Positions 39,501 through 44,470 of a stretch of 53,203 bases of DNA are shown here, piece after piece. The DNA comes from a virus: positions 1 to 53,203 of IMG/VR virus record IMGVR_UViG_3300020469_000062, one strand, 5' to 3'. The number at the start of each line of letters is the position of its first letter. Within the stretch, counting starts at the first letter, position 1. Made by a program: the position numbers and the translations under genes. Under the pieces are notes generated by a model that worked only from the letters and a program-made list of their open reading frames with translations, searched no databases and had not been told where the DNA came from.

Positions 39501-41308
39501 TTTTCAGTAACTGCAAAACCAGTAACTTCGTTTAGACCTATTTCAGCAGATGATTTAGCACTCGGAGGTGATTGAATGACAATTTCTGGAGGTGTAGCAG
39601 CAGAATAACCAGAACCAAAGGCAGTTATGTTAATATCTGTGATTTGACCATTGAAAATAGAAGCAACTGCAGTAGCACCAGTTCCACCGTTAGTTCTATT
39701 ATCTACAATGTATACTGAAGGTACATCATCAAATCCACTACCACCATTAAGTAAATCAACTCTTATAACACGCCCATCTCCATCAACAACTGTTTCTAGT
39801 ATCTGTGCACCTACAGGATCGACTATAGCGACTCTAGGTGAAGTTGTATATCCTTGTCCCGCATTTAATACAGATATGCTACCAACTTTACCTTCGCTAG
39901 TTAAGTTTGCTCTTAATGCTGCTTTGATTGGGTTAGAACCTGTTGGTTCATCAACATACACTGTTGGTGCGGTAGTATATCCAAATCCGTTTGCGGTAAC
40001 GGGTATAGAAGCGATCTGTTCATTAGAAAGTACAGGAGTTCCTAGTTTCGCACCACCTGGTTGAATAAAAGTGATTCTAGGTGTAAATGTATATCCAGAA
40101 CCAGAGTTAGTAATGTTAAGTCCAGTAACTGCACCGTCAGCAACTGTTGCGGTGATTGTTGCTTGAGAGGATCCTGCTTTAGTTGGTGTTTGTACTTGCA
40201 CAACAGGAGGATTAGTTGTACTATATCCCTTTCCTCCGTCTAGTAGAGTGATTGATTTTAAACCATTGACAAGTGCGGTAGCAGAAGCACCAGAACCTGC
40301 TGCGGAGTTAATACTAACTTGAGGTGGATACTCAAAACGATATCCAGATCCAATCGCACTAGATGATACACTTGTTAAAGTTCCAGTATCACTAATACGA
40401 GCAAATCCAACCGCACCACTACCAAATGAAGGTATTGGTGCTTCTATAGAGTGGATTGATAAGAAACGCCCATTTAGAGGTGCTGTTTTAAATATAAACT
40501 GATTCTTATCTATGAAGTAGTCTACTTTAGGTACTAGCAGTCTATTATCATAGATTACGTTTAAATATTCTTCGTTCTGCGGTTCATATGATACTCCGTT
40601 ACGAGTCATAGTAAATTGCTTCTTTCCGTCACCAAATGCGCCAGATAGATTATCTAATCCGTAAATTGTACTTTCTACAAAACCACTAAGGTAATAAATG
40701 TATGTTTCTCCCGCATCATCAGCAGGGAGTTTAGTTCTTGGCGCGGTAGTGAAGACAATATTGCTACCAGAAACAGTATAGTCCGTGTTTGGTATTAATA
40801 TCTGACCATATAGTGATACAATCAAATGCTGTGCACTAGGAGGTCCTATTGGACTATCTTGAGATGTTAGAGGAAATGATGTTGTATTTCCGTTAAACTG
40901 AGTTATTATTGTTGCAAGTGTTGTCCACTTAAGTTTTACCTGATCATATGAGATTCCTGGAGCAAGTGAGATGTTTGGTGCATTCTCAACATCTTCATAG
41001 AATATAACTTCATCGCCTATTAGAATAGATCCATTCTTTTCTAAGAACGGATCTACACTCTCTACTACAATTTTATCATCTGTTGCATTTATTGCTTCTA
41101 CAACAGTTGTTTGTCCATCAAGTATTCCGATATCCAATTTATCGATATCAAGATACTGAAGGAAGTTATTAAGTATATTTTGTCCTAAACCAGTTTTTTC
41201 TTGTGACTTATAATAGTATTCAAGAAATTTATTAAACAGGGGGTATTCTGACCCAATAAAATCGGGTGATTGTGAAACAATCGACTGAGAAACCTTATTA
41301 ATGTTCAT
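21545..41308 (-). CDS. Giant modular baseplate-associated adhesin/fibre, 6587 aa
   Basis: One uninterrupted frame of 19.8 kb. Approximate layout by residue: 1-60 helical anchor (SPDFIGSEYPLFNKFLEYYY, LNNFLQYLDIDKLD); 130-295 two units of the NGVxQ..xY.v.G..I.F..aP type; 300-640 GSGY repeats; 648-732 second half of the anchor (LLDKYTEQFLPDVPELDYSK, DFYSSKGT, LFKLLYG, YPKDQIIKPS); 1120-1346 GSGY repeats; 1413-1543 YHYH domain; 1823-2203 beta-propeller-like; 2203-2425 LamG/ConA-like; 3003-3226 GSGY repeats; 3556-3636 NGV unit; 4030-4356 second LamG-like domain carrying an insertion; about 4000-5060 five HTF/FTCxxDxN..YPR units; four helical units around 4480-5510; 5613-5840 jelly-roll-like binding module (NGWFRCYI, WGAKL); 6276-6436 two NGV units; 6490-6587 GSGY repeats. 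It lies between gp6 and gp8 where T4 has gp7. The likely role is a giant fibre anchored to the baseplate that binds host surface glycans. Confidence 0.8.
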   Translation of the reverse strand: MNINKVSQSIVSQSPDFIGSEYPLFNKFLEYYYKSQEKTGLGQNILNNFLQYLDIDKLDIGILDGQTTVVEAINATDDKIVVESVDPFLEKNGSILIGDEVIFYEDVENAPNISLAPGISYDQVKLKWTTLATIITQFNGNTTSFPLTSQDSPIGPPSAQHLIVSLYGQILIPNTDYTVSGSNIVFTTAPRTKLPADDAGETYIYYLSGFVESTIYGLDNLSGAFGDGKKQFTMTRNGVSYEPQNEEYLNVIYDNRLLVPKVDYFIDKNQFIFKTAPLNGRFLSIHSIEAPIPSFGSGAVGFARISDTGTLTSVSSSAIGSGYRFEYPPQVSINSAAGSGASATALVNGLKSITLLDGGKGYSTTNPPVVQVQTPTKAGSSQATITATVADGAVTGLNITNSGSGYTFTPRITFIQPGGAKLGTPVLSNEQIASIPVTANGFGYTTAPTVYVDEPTGSNPIKAALRANLTSEGKVGSISVLNAGQGYTTSPRVAIVDPVGAQILETVVDGDGRVIRVDLLNGGSGFDDVPSVYIVDNRTNGGTGATAVASIFNGQITDINITAFGSGYSAATPPEIVIQSPPSAKSSAEIGLNEVTGFAVTENGSGYKKAAFTGCARAASGITSYTEDGNAVFTSNTTAAPAIVGASVKCLDALFVKRLLDKYTEQFLPDVPELDYSKIDVRTSIKTVKDFYSSKGTSFSIAYLFKLLYGESVSVTYPKDQIIKPSAATWSIDTILRATKVSGDATNIRDGLLTQDADIADPNVLAASALVENYISIKTSDVEIFELVLSEETITGTFTVPYKTKLAEPLNTTDSIITVDSTVGWPERNGEFVIGSGTRTEVVQYKEKSLNQFIECTRSANGVVEDWDSATQVSSNFTVYVNKGTLQEVVMNIVGIVDAQQTTLVDTGSYYLPGDKLTVSKLGGTSLDPHLTTWLYNVKKLIQVTGITFGGVNNQFATVTCANNHGLLVGDQVTVYGANPIIYNGSFLVTSRDTSTVFQYQLPQPATVVPQGNILVSVDLNKGKSDSTAVFNAIGPYTTNVQNSFFNTTYAYLASTGIPNYKIGPFPGSALLPGNQRKLNRFPIVSTTISTKNTISPGPIGTWVNGVSIWSYKSTRKKTFGAVTSVGITNAGSGYDAASPPVLTISGGGGTGATAAVVVNGSVSEITVTTGGTGFTSSPLVSIVGGGGSGAAATAIITKGVVSRILINSGGTGYTSQPQITIVGGGGSGAAATASVRGPIQSVAISAGGTSYTSTPTVTLSSGSGAVAQAIVNNGRIISIAIISAGSGYTTAPEITIQGAGFGAVARATIDTDGENAGRVTGITIVNRGISYVQGTTVISLNSVGAGASFNANVFEWTYNLQKSTTFDSAKGSVFEGYNNQYGGEYAHLSNPQTLRYILGDNLFENTAGLIKEKEDGLEHSPIIGWAFDGNPIYGPYGYSDPTDQSSSIAKLNTSYRLKTNLVYNVDSNPTPVRTAGPLLTAEVAGNFVEDYEYVFGLGALDQYNGRFCKTPDYPTGRYCYFVTIDSTEDGGALFPYVLGPDFNSVVDTWNLSATAIQQNIPTGVVRYRDPYENVDIDVERAPNASTNALTLENGDILLFEIEDEDRSGVIEADETADPDQVFEESPLQLFDYFPTVKLDSKVDIEVETTTKFEDASVTGFTVENPGISYQVNDRLIFDNTDTDGSGVSARISRIVGETVEAYTFENISGNNFGVLTTVNPHNLQAGDSVFVDYTPVMANTNKTYSVRQFKGIEEIVINTTGSGYNSDIPPTIIIDGNGTGGQLEAVVTSVGSIETVNIVNSGFGYTSNPRVILSHPQVFKKADYYIAKFSNAQYVKVNDVYVNSDKEVYLCGKTKDSSGNAVAFLAKLSASGVKEWEKTLELATGQEESEFIRLFVDGHDIWVVGENRPNSSILSQYNPDIVLAKYVEASNGLTAALSFQKGYAGISGSTRADHITCIKKYSSTRFIIGGFTNTNSGAPYDAFIASIDTSGNFAIKRKLASSNKSEKITDIIVNGTDVYASLEIAATSSAADIDVAVAKISFGTTVITVDWVNQYANSLYSILNSSLDIDEFNEIYITGGLRLKADDATRDSWWVGKIDTTGALIWNYRYLAPGRDLTMAATSAIDIFGDLNVAFTRIDNTSTLTTIDTVKIGYDGKIKNHTTNQSTANKIEGLTVHSIDVDNSGDIHAVGQTQWNRNEFLFPFTAGSTADSTTAYTLTSTSTSNSITYADNVAKINGYQTGQTSWTQANLQITSAQLGTKLASDFTIEMMVYKDSTVTSVSPTQQTLIGIGDAEVATGGLWLYYDISGGKLELVITNSSTKLNSASGAAQSALSNMYADNTWQFIGLKKEGNVYTVYVNGIQVIQSTIAGTSLGSKDLYIGQYPGRSGTIGNFRANEQGQFFVDNLRLRNRAVTPTVPSDVSALPTAGAFGFAYSWTNTAWFTTNTNRYDLIDFEGFALKSDKNADAARIGTISTGTNTQIGFTRTAVTPVTGSTLTIQNTGYALSEAGFQSLDFDDATITMTEGTQTLTYTQDIWSSRTATVPSPGSQKLSVSAVVKDRYFFKVTPTIKIDNVQKLTINQAFNFSIGSKLRLNNSSGVFVNSGYVVRRDVDNNQIYLAVNNNTWTDDLNTGQLVTEQFSEQSTYGIVGPIPNDINIIEGYTFATITNTTPGTFDIDLNDFNLDGTTSTGSGNLDSFAKFKPFATADYSVRIDEVSGSSAYIVGSVVQLTSGDISFNTAYSTTQITNLTGVLKITLVANLDKILQVTAVANSDEVYVITNTSHYLSTGDMIYVDGNPSQTIGSTVYDEYDGAFAVNRVISPLEFVYKLPTVAQTSPATSASSVNIFVKSPVLKMYYGHQYIFDLSHSSLVGGNLSFAKDSLYKLEYSFNSIERVGTPGVTGAGQPNPSVTLKVDETIVTNISYYFDPSRTGSDSPVVAGSYLDVVDSPYKGVFEISSVAGATITRGADIIKYPLLNEPEGAADINQATYATSSLRAVGSINAVRIVNPGGFYTRLPIVTSIQSTRQIERVQINNPGTEYAVGTYSSVPIGGDGEGGFVEIIVADGTDANGVTIPGQINSVVVTSPGKNYTTATIDIEAISGILGSGLTGSGAEIVVVIPPFGSGASIFTKGDSVGKIKKLKNNNFGYDYPHDYTLRPEITFPINAQLTSTSILDSITVTDPGTGYSQAPAVVITGGGGSGAIAEASIKNGRLDTIIVKDPGAGYSSTPAVNLRSSFNYVVNLDLGLLQFAFPHGIANGSAVTLNVVDTGEGADFPLSAGATGRLNSSTTYYAISGTANSLETDQLKLAITAANAALGDALSYVNAGTGRQQVLTESFGGAATANVITSTFLEGELVYQGDSLATSTAQGYVSTNSGWQIGPRVLKIVDYTGTFSQGSRITGVISKSSGIMSDIKVATGVLEIGSITKTTGQFIDDVGKPSEIIQKIQDSYYYQDFSYAVKSAVSIGDWKEILIKNVHPASFKVFGELDLNDYGVIPNKETAFQLTKSVELARDAIVPNIQNFALVEPVYSEFNNTEVLFRQKRLTSSENILTSVVQRLDDISTQFDGQKISFPLTVDGNNVVANANQLMIVLNGVVQTPGTAFELQGDAIVFSEPPQPPASIKYVNVTINQIATKTVTFNNISGIFPTIGMALVGTSSGARLTVTKITGNDIDGFITQGTFTLGELATVGATGFAANIGTVTDVSNIGLFVFGENVSNLTSNTAKVEQINLQSGAETPLAQLRYTIGASTTSIEMVAYRTDNTAADAPVTAGTFVTGKNYQVESEIFLVNTIVQNNNSTTLTVTRAQNGTAAVSHQEYNPIYGTDITVTNTLTLSKTAGTYQSTPGLFDIVLNDYIIGAQSGVVAQITATSTYQDPTTNEFIGQVNISEGSSFFGLLFNRITSQTYPNIVLDNISQSQIGIVNFTDNLTAFDSSFPANEQVNNYVIPYDNLTGTFQENEYIRNYKIDYGNNNGDFLATEGARIRKLTITDRIGDGIFQTGQVIRSRDSKAEVVGYNQARNTIYLGKIGRSQRGGLDYNPPTWYGEAQIDTSTKKFGTGSLLLGRANHTHTFVSGVTNGIQASNGATSTHTAQTGTSYDPEAGTLVINIGTHSLTTSNKVTIADSAITFTCTADSNTTNHPYPRSTDPASGQALTISAVTSDTITVSVGVAQVTLDYLNVDSSSDFAWGTAAFTIELYVKAAAASISGVTTLLDFRTTANDVAGRLYTNGGQVRYNVNNSDLVTSGATVLATDTWTHIVVQKTSTTVKIFLDGTERGTGTDSQNYAAKPLRIGADYAGANAFFGHIDELRLSSESRYSTIPFTPQNGMFQGDANTKLLWHFDGADKQVFLEDWSGAPDFTIDEYVNNDAIRATARLIGGVHTFVSATTNAISVTGSSSFTPTAVDYDATTGLMEINIGSHSYTTSDTITIAANSLTFTCTKDNNATNHSYPRVTDPSYGATLAITAVTGDTITVNVGLASRGFDQKTHRYINAADLLILNYDYIANEAVYIMKERYPFFTIVGGEVNCEDDVRDILKAMVEDLRNGSNSHTWDAAALYVNRTTNPITLLHVSDDLKESLYTYDIVEKLARFVINNHPWSTLGDHGLTQKYDTTITESNYLTQSVTQFTPSTATYNPATGDMVVTSNGHGLTSDTNLTASNATYNAATGVLNITSNSHNLATGDKIQLADNSLTFTCSMDSNATNHTYPRAKDPAAQGWQEVTRVDANNFTLDVGKSPIVNYQPTGATYDPSTGVAVLTLPDNNLGIGTYVKVTANSLTFARGTGGNGTLPATDKYVNITQNGVTSTATGATYSTSDGVLVITQNAHGFVVGDKIRIADNSLSFTCTKDGNHETKTYPRSTDPFSGRWLRITAKTDNTFTVNVGPSSAADQYVHTFVSAAANGIIKRDNTITVNIGTDSNTSTHTFSSALSNTVITGGNYTHAFVSATTNGITVSGDSVFLADGAVSFTCSKDGNSKITAYPRKTDPASKQVLKISSHTNDTFTINVGASSADDQYTHTFSSAVTNGITKSEYTLTDCQDVQSTIANLFDIITDTLTYASQSPAVDHLATVTKSTPAYEFVGGTINAFSEVPLTVDYHNGTNDTIYTNQIDVDARGRFRDAANLIRANRKVIVDKAAYDMLTRYPALALDMPRNANGTSTDGTLRCKTDLGLILDGLAQDIEDGGNDGILTAVGFYIGNNSELRYIRLQVHQSAYAHERLAFYAKQAVTGDLDYTNTDGIIVGDWGITNDSGGCANVKTAIDTLITLLNDIIAPTAADFNTAADRIYFNREGIRAEITGLMGVEFNYLLNQVQYQAFQFPGGALGESAFQQTLEDILIGAISDLQTGGNDSIILEIEKFLTSALEYNYSTSGVEQLLIATVYGVEQLETIGLKAIDNLLYTQGEDNSGTAGAYNFVHHNIAAVRDSLTLSDAISVKNRWKELIEIAVNILSPARKVGRSASKNLLYNKNYYLQEIQTQTLAQFGAGSWTYDTFVTDVLEDIIHDLQTTNIRTSTTAYQITIQSVSSTAFQLGEVVRSNIGGYATILEYEEETNFLIVGAFTGTAWVAGNTLTGKTSGATATISSGGVGTGYTWYTKIGNTRTLANARTIISTVSGQTAGTNLWTNPEAYSVNWTPTTNVTITDNVSTLAPDDTQTAEDVTPNNGQNGQHEINRDYSLTAFETFDSGTTTFDNNTESFDTGAVGAGETQTFTFSAFVKESGSQGIRFQMQLDPGGAGEQNIFFDLNLTNGTTGTLFTPQGGITGDAFGAIPLGNGWFRCYITATFSFGFTTLRNKFIIKSSTGGSVWTGDASTGILVWGAKLTKNALDPYQAQSGKLFYADTGFNTKNYILDLLQTYMLASLDGTLTSPAPNSGFYSFYDSTAAADYSKPSVAAVVRYLIKIIKDQLVDDSTYIQITTNRNIELPTKVYTTGRTIPVSIKGGANNADYVYGLLSNTYAEIENITLNQGYVVQVYSRFRIDGNITDGPYTMNETVAKQGASSITGTVYGFFEDANFKYLDVKITAGPWAISDNVVGATNSTTAQISAIETRVHIIDLKGDFVADIPFKGYTSGAIAQPTSFLKVQASVTDNTGGKLTVDTETLLGSFETTAVVYPESSRQYIVVSKYAGLDIGVGDRIASRGYKRFGINIISNLNNFSVGNRLYKVVSGVQDSATYGIITDVDIANNYVYMIEYQGTFTNGDQIGDYGLAASFPVGYASISTIVTTAGAGAALVQDVRVDGINKRLYLSDVTGSFGVRDAIKGPDSYGAVIFSQVDLKARVKRSFKGFDGTTTTFPLTITNGTTYLPDPAGHLLIFVNGILQPPGATNAYTAFSNQIQFTEPPDLGASFTGFYIGKLRQLDDISFEFDSLRQSFNLKRNDVFYSLTLTDGVQSSVIRPENNIICSLNGVIQEPGVGFEIVGSRIIFSEVPRFGSTFVAFSYVGSEADVDAAEVVPPIEPGDFIDIQGETADREVAVIESSNSLITFDYLGSVFGQNATATAVLTSGFIDTVQVTNGGSGYTTRPTVRIDSISGFDGNIRALVGVAGIELSATGSGYSNPDIAVETSVPDDWVAPDISTYGEELVDPETP
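28793..29118 (-). other. HTF/FTC repeat module inserted inside the second LamG-like domain
   Basis: In the giant protein, a LamG-type first strand (KKFGTGSLLL) is followed by about 108 residues of an HTFVS...FTCTADSN..HPYPRSTDP module before the expected continuation (DYLNVDSSSDFAWGTAAFTI...) appears. Four more copies of the inserted module follow downstream near 27.9, 27.2, 26.7 and 26.35 kb. Confidence 0.6.
37270..37950 (-). repeat. Run of GSGY beta repeats in the giant gene
   Basis: About seven consecutive units of roughly 30 residues (90 bp) fit the pattern (I/V)xxGGxGYTxxPxVxIxGGGGSGAxAxAxVxxG. Other runs lie near 39.4-40.4 kb, 31.6-32.3 kb and 21.55-21.8 kb in the same gene. Related units occur in gp8, the 1394-aa protein, the 832-aa protein and the end of the 2122-aa fibre. 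Confidence 0.8.
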
Positions 41309-41314
41309 TTACAG

Positions 41315-43348
41315 TTACGAGAAGCAGACTGAGGTGTTTAGACCACCACTATTATCTATCGGTGCAACTTCCACTACGGACGGTGTACTATCAAATGTCG
41401 TTGGTGTCAAACTATTTAGAGGGATTGAAGGAGGTGGTGTTGTACCAATAGGTGATACTGTTACCTCAGGACTTATAATATTAATAATTGTTCCTGGTGT
41501 TGAGGCAGGAATAGTGCCACTGTTAGCAGGAATCATAACAGTTGGAATCTGTAGATTCCCTGGAAGGAGTGTTTCATCAGTAACACTTCCTGCACCAGTT
41601 ACACTGTCAACAATGTTAACTGCTGCTGAAGATGGAACGTTAGATCCTGTACTGATAATATTAATAGGTCCAAAGCAAACTTCACCTGTCATATAGTTTA
41701 CTGTACCTGCTGTACTGTTAGTGTATACCTTTTTATTACCTGTATTATAAAATGTCTTTAAGTTTCCGTAACCATCGTCCTCAAACTGTTGATCTACACC
41801 AGGTCTGTCTGCAGTTCTGAATGTACCAGATAAAATAACTGGTTCTTTTGTACAAGTTCCATTATCACCATCCTTACTAGGTGCAGAGTTGTATAACTCT
41901 CCTCCAGTACTAATACAATAGGTATTAGTCTGATTACTATTAGGATTGATGTATTTTAGAATAGTTGTTTGAACAGAAACGTCAGAAATAGCATTATCTG
42001 CTAATGTTATTGCTTTCTCGTATGCTTGACCTCTAAATGTTGAGTTAAAGTTGTTTATTTGTGTTTGACTTGCCCATTGACTGATTGCACTCTGAATATT
42101 CGTCTTAATTTGAGATGATGATGATCCTGCACCAGTATCGTATAGTGCAAACACTTTTGTGTAGATGTAGACGTTATCAGGATCGACTACAACAGGGTCA
42201 ATTGACGCCATAGCATATTTCCTAAGGTTTGCTGCTATTTCTTTCTTTGTAGCGTCATTTAGAAGGGATCCAGTCTTTGTTTTGATTGAAATAAAGACTT
42301 TACCGTAAACTGGAGGATTTAGACTGTCTCCACCATAAGCAACAACAGAATCTGCGTTATTATAGATCCTTTGAGTGATTAAAGCATAGTCTTGTGCAGT
42401 AACTGCTCTATACTGTGAGGAATAGTATCTTGGTGCGTTATATTTGATTGATTCTATACTTTCTGCAGCACTACCAAGTTGTGCACGGTGGTTGACTGTT
42501 AAAGTAGTCGATGATGCAGTATAAGACTGACTTAATGAGTCAGTTAATGATCCGATAAAATTAAATAACTTAACTTCGTTTGCTTTGAACCCAGAAGTGA
42601 CCAAATATTCTAAAACTACAACTTCCCCATCTTTCAATGCTCTTCCAACACTATCATCACCGAATCTAACGTTGAAACGCATATCTTCACCTTCTGAAAG
42701 GAAGTATGCTCTTGTTGCTGCAGTTAGATTAGTTACAGTGTCAACTCTATTGTAAATATCTGATGCTGATGATGTTTCGTTTGCTCTTACACTTACAGCA
42801 AGTGTATTAATGTCTGCTTCAGCAGAAGGAATGGTATATGTTTGATTTGCGAATGTATTTACGACGTATTGGAAGGTAACAACTGATCCTTCGTATACAC
42901 AAAGGTCTGCAAAGGTTCCAATACCTGTTGTAGGACTAACTTCTACAGTAGTGTCTCTTAAAATGTTCCAAACGTAGTTACCACCTGTTGCAACTGCACC
43001 TTTTCTCAAAGTAACAGTGCTAGGGTATACTCCATTTGTCTGAACTGTCTGTATATCTAATTTTAGTGATGCTCTTGCTGATATTACACTTCTAGGAGTG
43101 TAGTTCATTAACTTGGCAATATTAACAACGTTATCTCGAACAGTGGAAGAAGGTAAGAATGCTTCGTTCAATGACATATTCGCATTGAATGATGAATAGT
43201 AAGTATTATATGCCAACATGTCTATCATGTATGACAATGCGGATCCATCGAAGTCATAATCAGTAAACTCTGTACGAGTTCTTAAATATGATTTGATACT
43301 TGCTTTGACATCATCAAAGTCTAGTGCTGTTAGGTTATTCGGTTGCAT
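41315..43348 (-). CDS. gp6: Baseplate wedge protein gp6
   Basis: The start (MQPNNLTALDFDDVKASIKS, then YLRTRTEFTDYDFDGSALSY and MIDMLAYNTYYSSFNANMSL NEAFLPSSTVRDNVVNIAKL) is the clear signature of T4 gp6 and the wider baseplate J-like family. In T4, gp6 dimers form the continuous inner ring of the baseplate. Its 677 residues are close to T4 gp6 (660). The middle segment RYYSSQYRAVTAQDYALITQ is also typical. The C-terminal 80 residues are Pro/Thr/Ser-rich and may be a flexible extension. The ATG overlaps the gp25 stop as TAATG, and the stop lies 6 nt before the giant gene. Confidence 0.92.
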   Translation of the reverse strand: MQPNNLTALDFDDVKASIKSYLRTRTEFTDYDFDGSALSYMIDMLAYNTYYSSFNANMSLNEAFLPSSTVRDNVVNIAKLMNYTPRSVISARASLKLDIQTVQTNGVYPSTVTLRKGAVATGGNYVWNILRDTTVEVSPTTGIGTFADLCVYEGSVVTFQYVVNTFANQTYTIPSAEADINTLAVSVRANETSSASDIYNRVDTVTNLTAATRAYFLSEGEDMRFNVRFGDDSVGRALKDGEVVVLEYLVTSGFKANEVKLFNFIGSLTDSLSQSYTASSTTLTVNHRAQLGSAAESIESIKYNAPRYYSSQYRAVTAQDYALITQRIYNNADSVVAYGGDSLNPPVYGKVFISIKTKTGSLLNDATKKEIAANLRKYAMASIDPVVVDPDNVYIYTKVFALYDTGAGSSSSQIKTNIQSAISQWASQTQINNFNSTFRGQAYEKAITLADNAISDVSVQTTILKYINPNSNQTNTYCISTGGELYNSAPSKDGDNGTCTKEPVILSGTFRTADRPGVDQQFEDDGYGNLKTFYNTGNKKVYTNSTAGTVNYMTGEVCFGPINIISTGSNVPSSAAVNIVDSVTGAGSVTDETLLPGNLQIPTVMIPANSGTIPASTPGTIINIISPEVTVSPIGTTPPPSIPLNSLTPTTFDSTPSVVEVAPIDNSGGLNTSVCFS

Positions 43349-43767
43349 TACTCAGGTCTCTGTAAGACGAATGTGATGGATTCAACGATAGGCAATCCAA
43401 CAATTCTATATTCAACAGATACGTTGATTTTATTCTGCTCATATAAGGGCAAAACAGTCACTTCGGTTAGATCTACTCTTGGTTCATTCTGTTTGATGGT
43501 ATTTATTATCTCATCCTTGATAGAATCAGCAATAAATGGGTCTAATGGTTCAAAAAGTAACTCATTTACTCTAGAACCAACTAAAGGTTGGAAAGGTTTT
43601 TCACCTGGAACGGTTAAAACAAGATTTTTGATGGATTGCTTGATCGCATTCTCATTTTTGACACTATAAATGTCTTTTGTGAATGGATTTATAGGCAAAG
43701 AGATATTTACGTCGTCGAATCTACGAGAACGCTTAAAATCTGAACCATCTATGTTCTTTAACGCCAT
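43348..43767 (-). CDS. gp25: Baseplate wedge protein gp25 (lysozyme-like fold, TssE family)
   Basis: At 139 residues this matches T4 gp25 (132). The NPFTKDIYSVKNENAIKQSI segment, the GEKPFQP...VNELLFEPLD core and the NEPRV motif (the conserved EPR of gp25/TssE proteins) identify it. In T4, gp25 joins the wedge to the hub/sheath side and helps start sheath polymerisation; despite the family name it has no lysozyme activity in that role. The start overlaps the end of a 37-aa gene, and the stop overlaps gp6 as TAATG, so 25 and 6 are coupled as in related phages. Confidence 0.92.
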   Translation of the reverse strand: MALKNIDGSDFKRSRRFDDVNISLPINPFTKDIYSVKNENAIKQSIKNLVLTVPGEKPFQPLVGSRVNELLFEPLDPFIADSIKDEIINTIKQNEPRVDLTEVTVLPLYEQNKINVSVEYRIVGLPIVESITFVLQRPE

Positions 43768-43871
43768 TTACTAAGTGGTTTTACATCCTTTTCTTTTTTT
43801 GCAGGATACTCACTTATCAAGACTTTGCCACTTTTGACAAATTCTTCGCTTTTGTCTACTTTTACAACCAT
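43758..43871 (-). CDS. 37-aa basic protein upstream of gp25
   Basis: MVVKVDKSEEFVKSGKVLIS, then EYPAKKEKDVKPLSKWR and a TAA stop inside the gp25 start (10-nt overlap). GAGG lies 6 nt before the ATG, and a late octamer AATAAATA lies 19 nt before it, so this is the first gene of that late unit. A very short lysine-rich protein at this place is, as I recall, seen in other marine T4-like phages. Function unknown; it is easily missed because of its size. Confidence 0.7.
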   Translation of the reverse strand: MVVKVDKSEEFVKSGKVLISEYPAKKEKDVKPLSKWR

Positions 43872-43890
43872 AATTACCTCGATCCTGTTT

Positions 43891-43898
43891 TATTTATT
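43891..43898 (-). promoter_or_regulatory. Late promoter AATAAATA upstream of the gp25 unit
   Basis: TGAATAAATA on the minus strand: the octamer touches the TGA stop (43900-43898) of the PAAR-like gene and lies 19 nt before the 37-aa gene. The arrangement is the same as at 21542-21549, with a late promoter on a stop codon. Confidence 0.6.
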
Positions 43899-44470
43899 CA
43901 ACTTCCGATGAAAACATTGGGACTTGATCCAGAAACTACACTTAAACAATCAAATGGTACAGTATTATTCCCAAATGGGTCTGCAAATCTCCCTGCTCTC
44001 ATCCCTTCGATGAAAACTGTTTTACATGTTGCAAATAACCTTCTATTATGTCCAACAGAAGGTTCACGACCATTACCACCTACACCAGTAGTACAATGCC
44101 ATGCAGGAGTCGATCTAACAGTCAAACATTTGAACCCTATCGATATTGTAGTAAACATCGTGGGGGTAGGATGAGTTATTAAGTCATCTTGATCAATAAT
44201 TGGTACTAAGTCGTTTACTATTACAGTTCTATTAAAAGGATCGTTCCCACCAGACTGGGGATCTCTAGGTCTTTGGGGATGTGGTGGCCATGTTGCAAAA
44301 TTATTAACAAACGGAACTCTTTTATTTACAATCGTCTCTTGTAATGATGAATGAGGGCATGGACTAACAAATCCTCCACCTGGACCAGGTTGCCAAGTAA
44401 CACCATTACCTCTTCCGTGTCCGCTACACGTTCCTGTAAAGAGTGCACATGCTTGATGTCCGCTTGCCAT
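43898..44470 (-). CDS. PAAR-like spike tip protein (190 aa)
   Basis: The C-terminal half carries the PAAR-type ending VFIEGMRAGRFADPFGNNTV followed by PFDCLSVVSGSSPNVFIGS, the pattern V.v.G...aR.gD....C.....GSpnVfinG. The N-terminus (GHQACALFTGTCSGHGRG) is rich in His and Cys, and a second related segment (VIVNDLVPIIDQDDLITHP) lies near residues 84-103. PAAR proteins cap the central spike of contractile tails and bind an iron or zinc ion with His/Cys; T4 gp5.4 is the analogue. It is coupled by TAATG overlap to the 832-aa gene before it. It probably sharpens the spike below the gp5-like hub, which lies outside this window. Confidence 0.7.
   Translation of the reverse strand: MASGHQACALFTGTCSGHGRGNGVTWQPGPGGGFVSPCPHSSLQETIVNKRVPFVNNFATWPPHPQRPRDPQSGGNDPFNRTVIVNDLVPIIDQDDLITHPTPTMFTTISIGFKCLTVRSTPAWHCTTGVGGNGREPSVGHNRRLFATCKTVFIEGMRAGRFADPFGNNTVPFDCLSVVSGSSPNVFIGS

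Noticed and set aside
43908-44174. Plus-strand frame of 88 codons opposite the PAAR-like gene
   Set aside because: No SD or promoter; the minus-strand frame has a recognisable PAAR-type ending and TAATG coupling.
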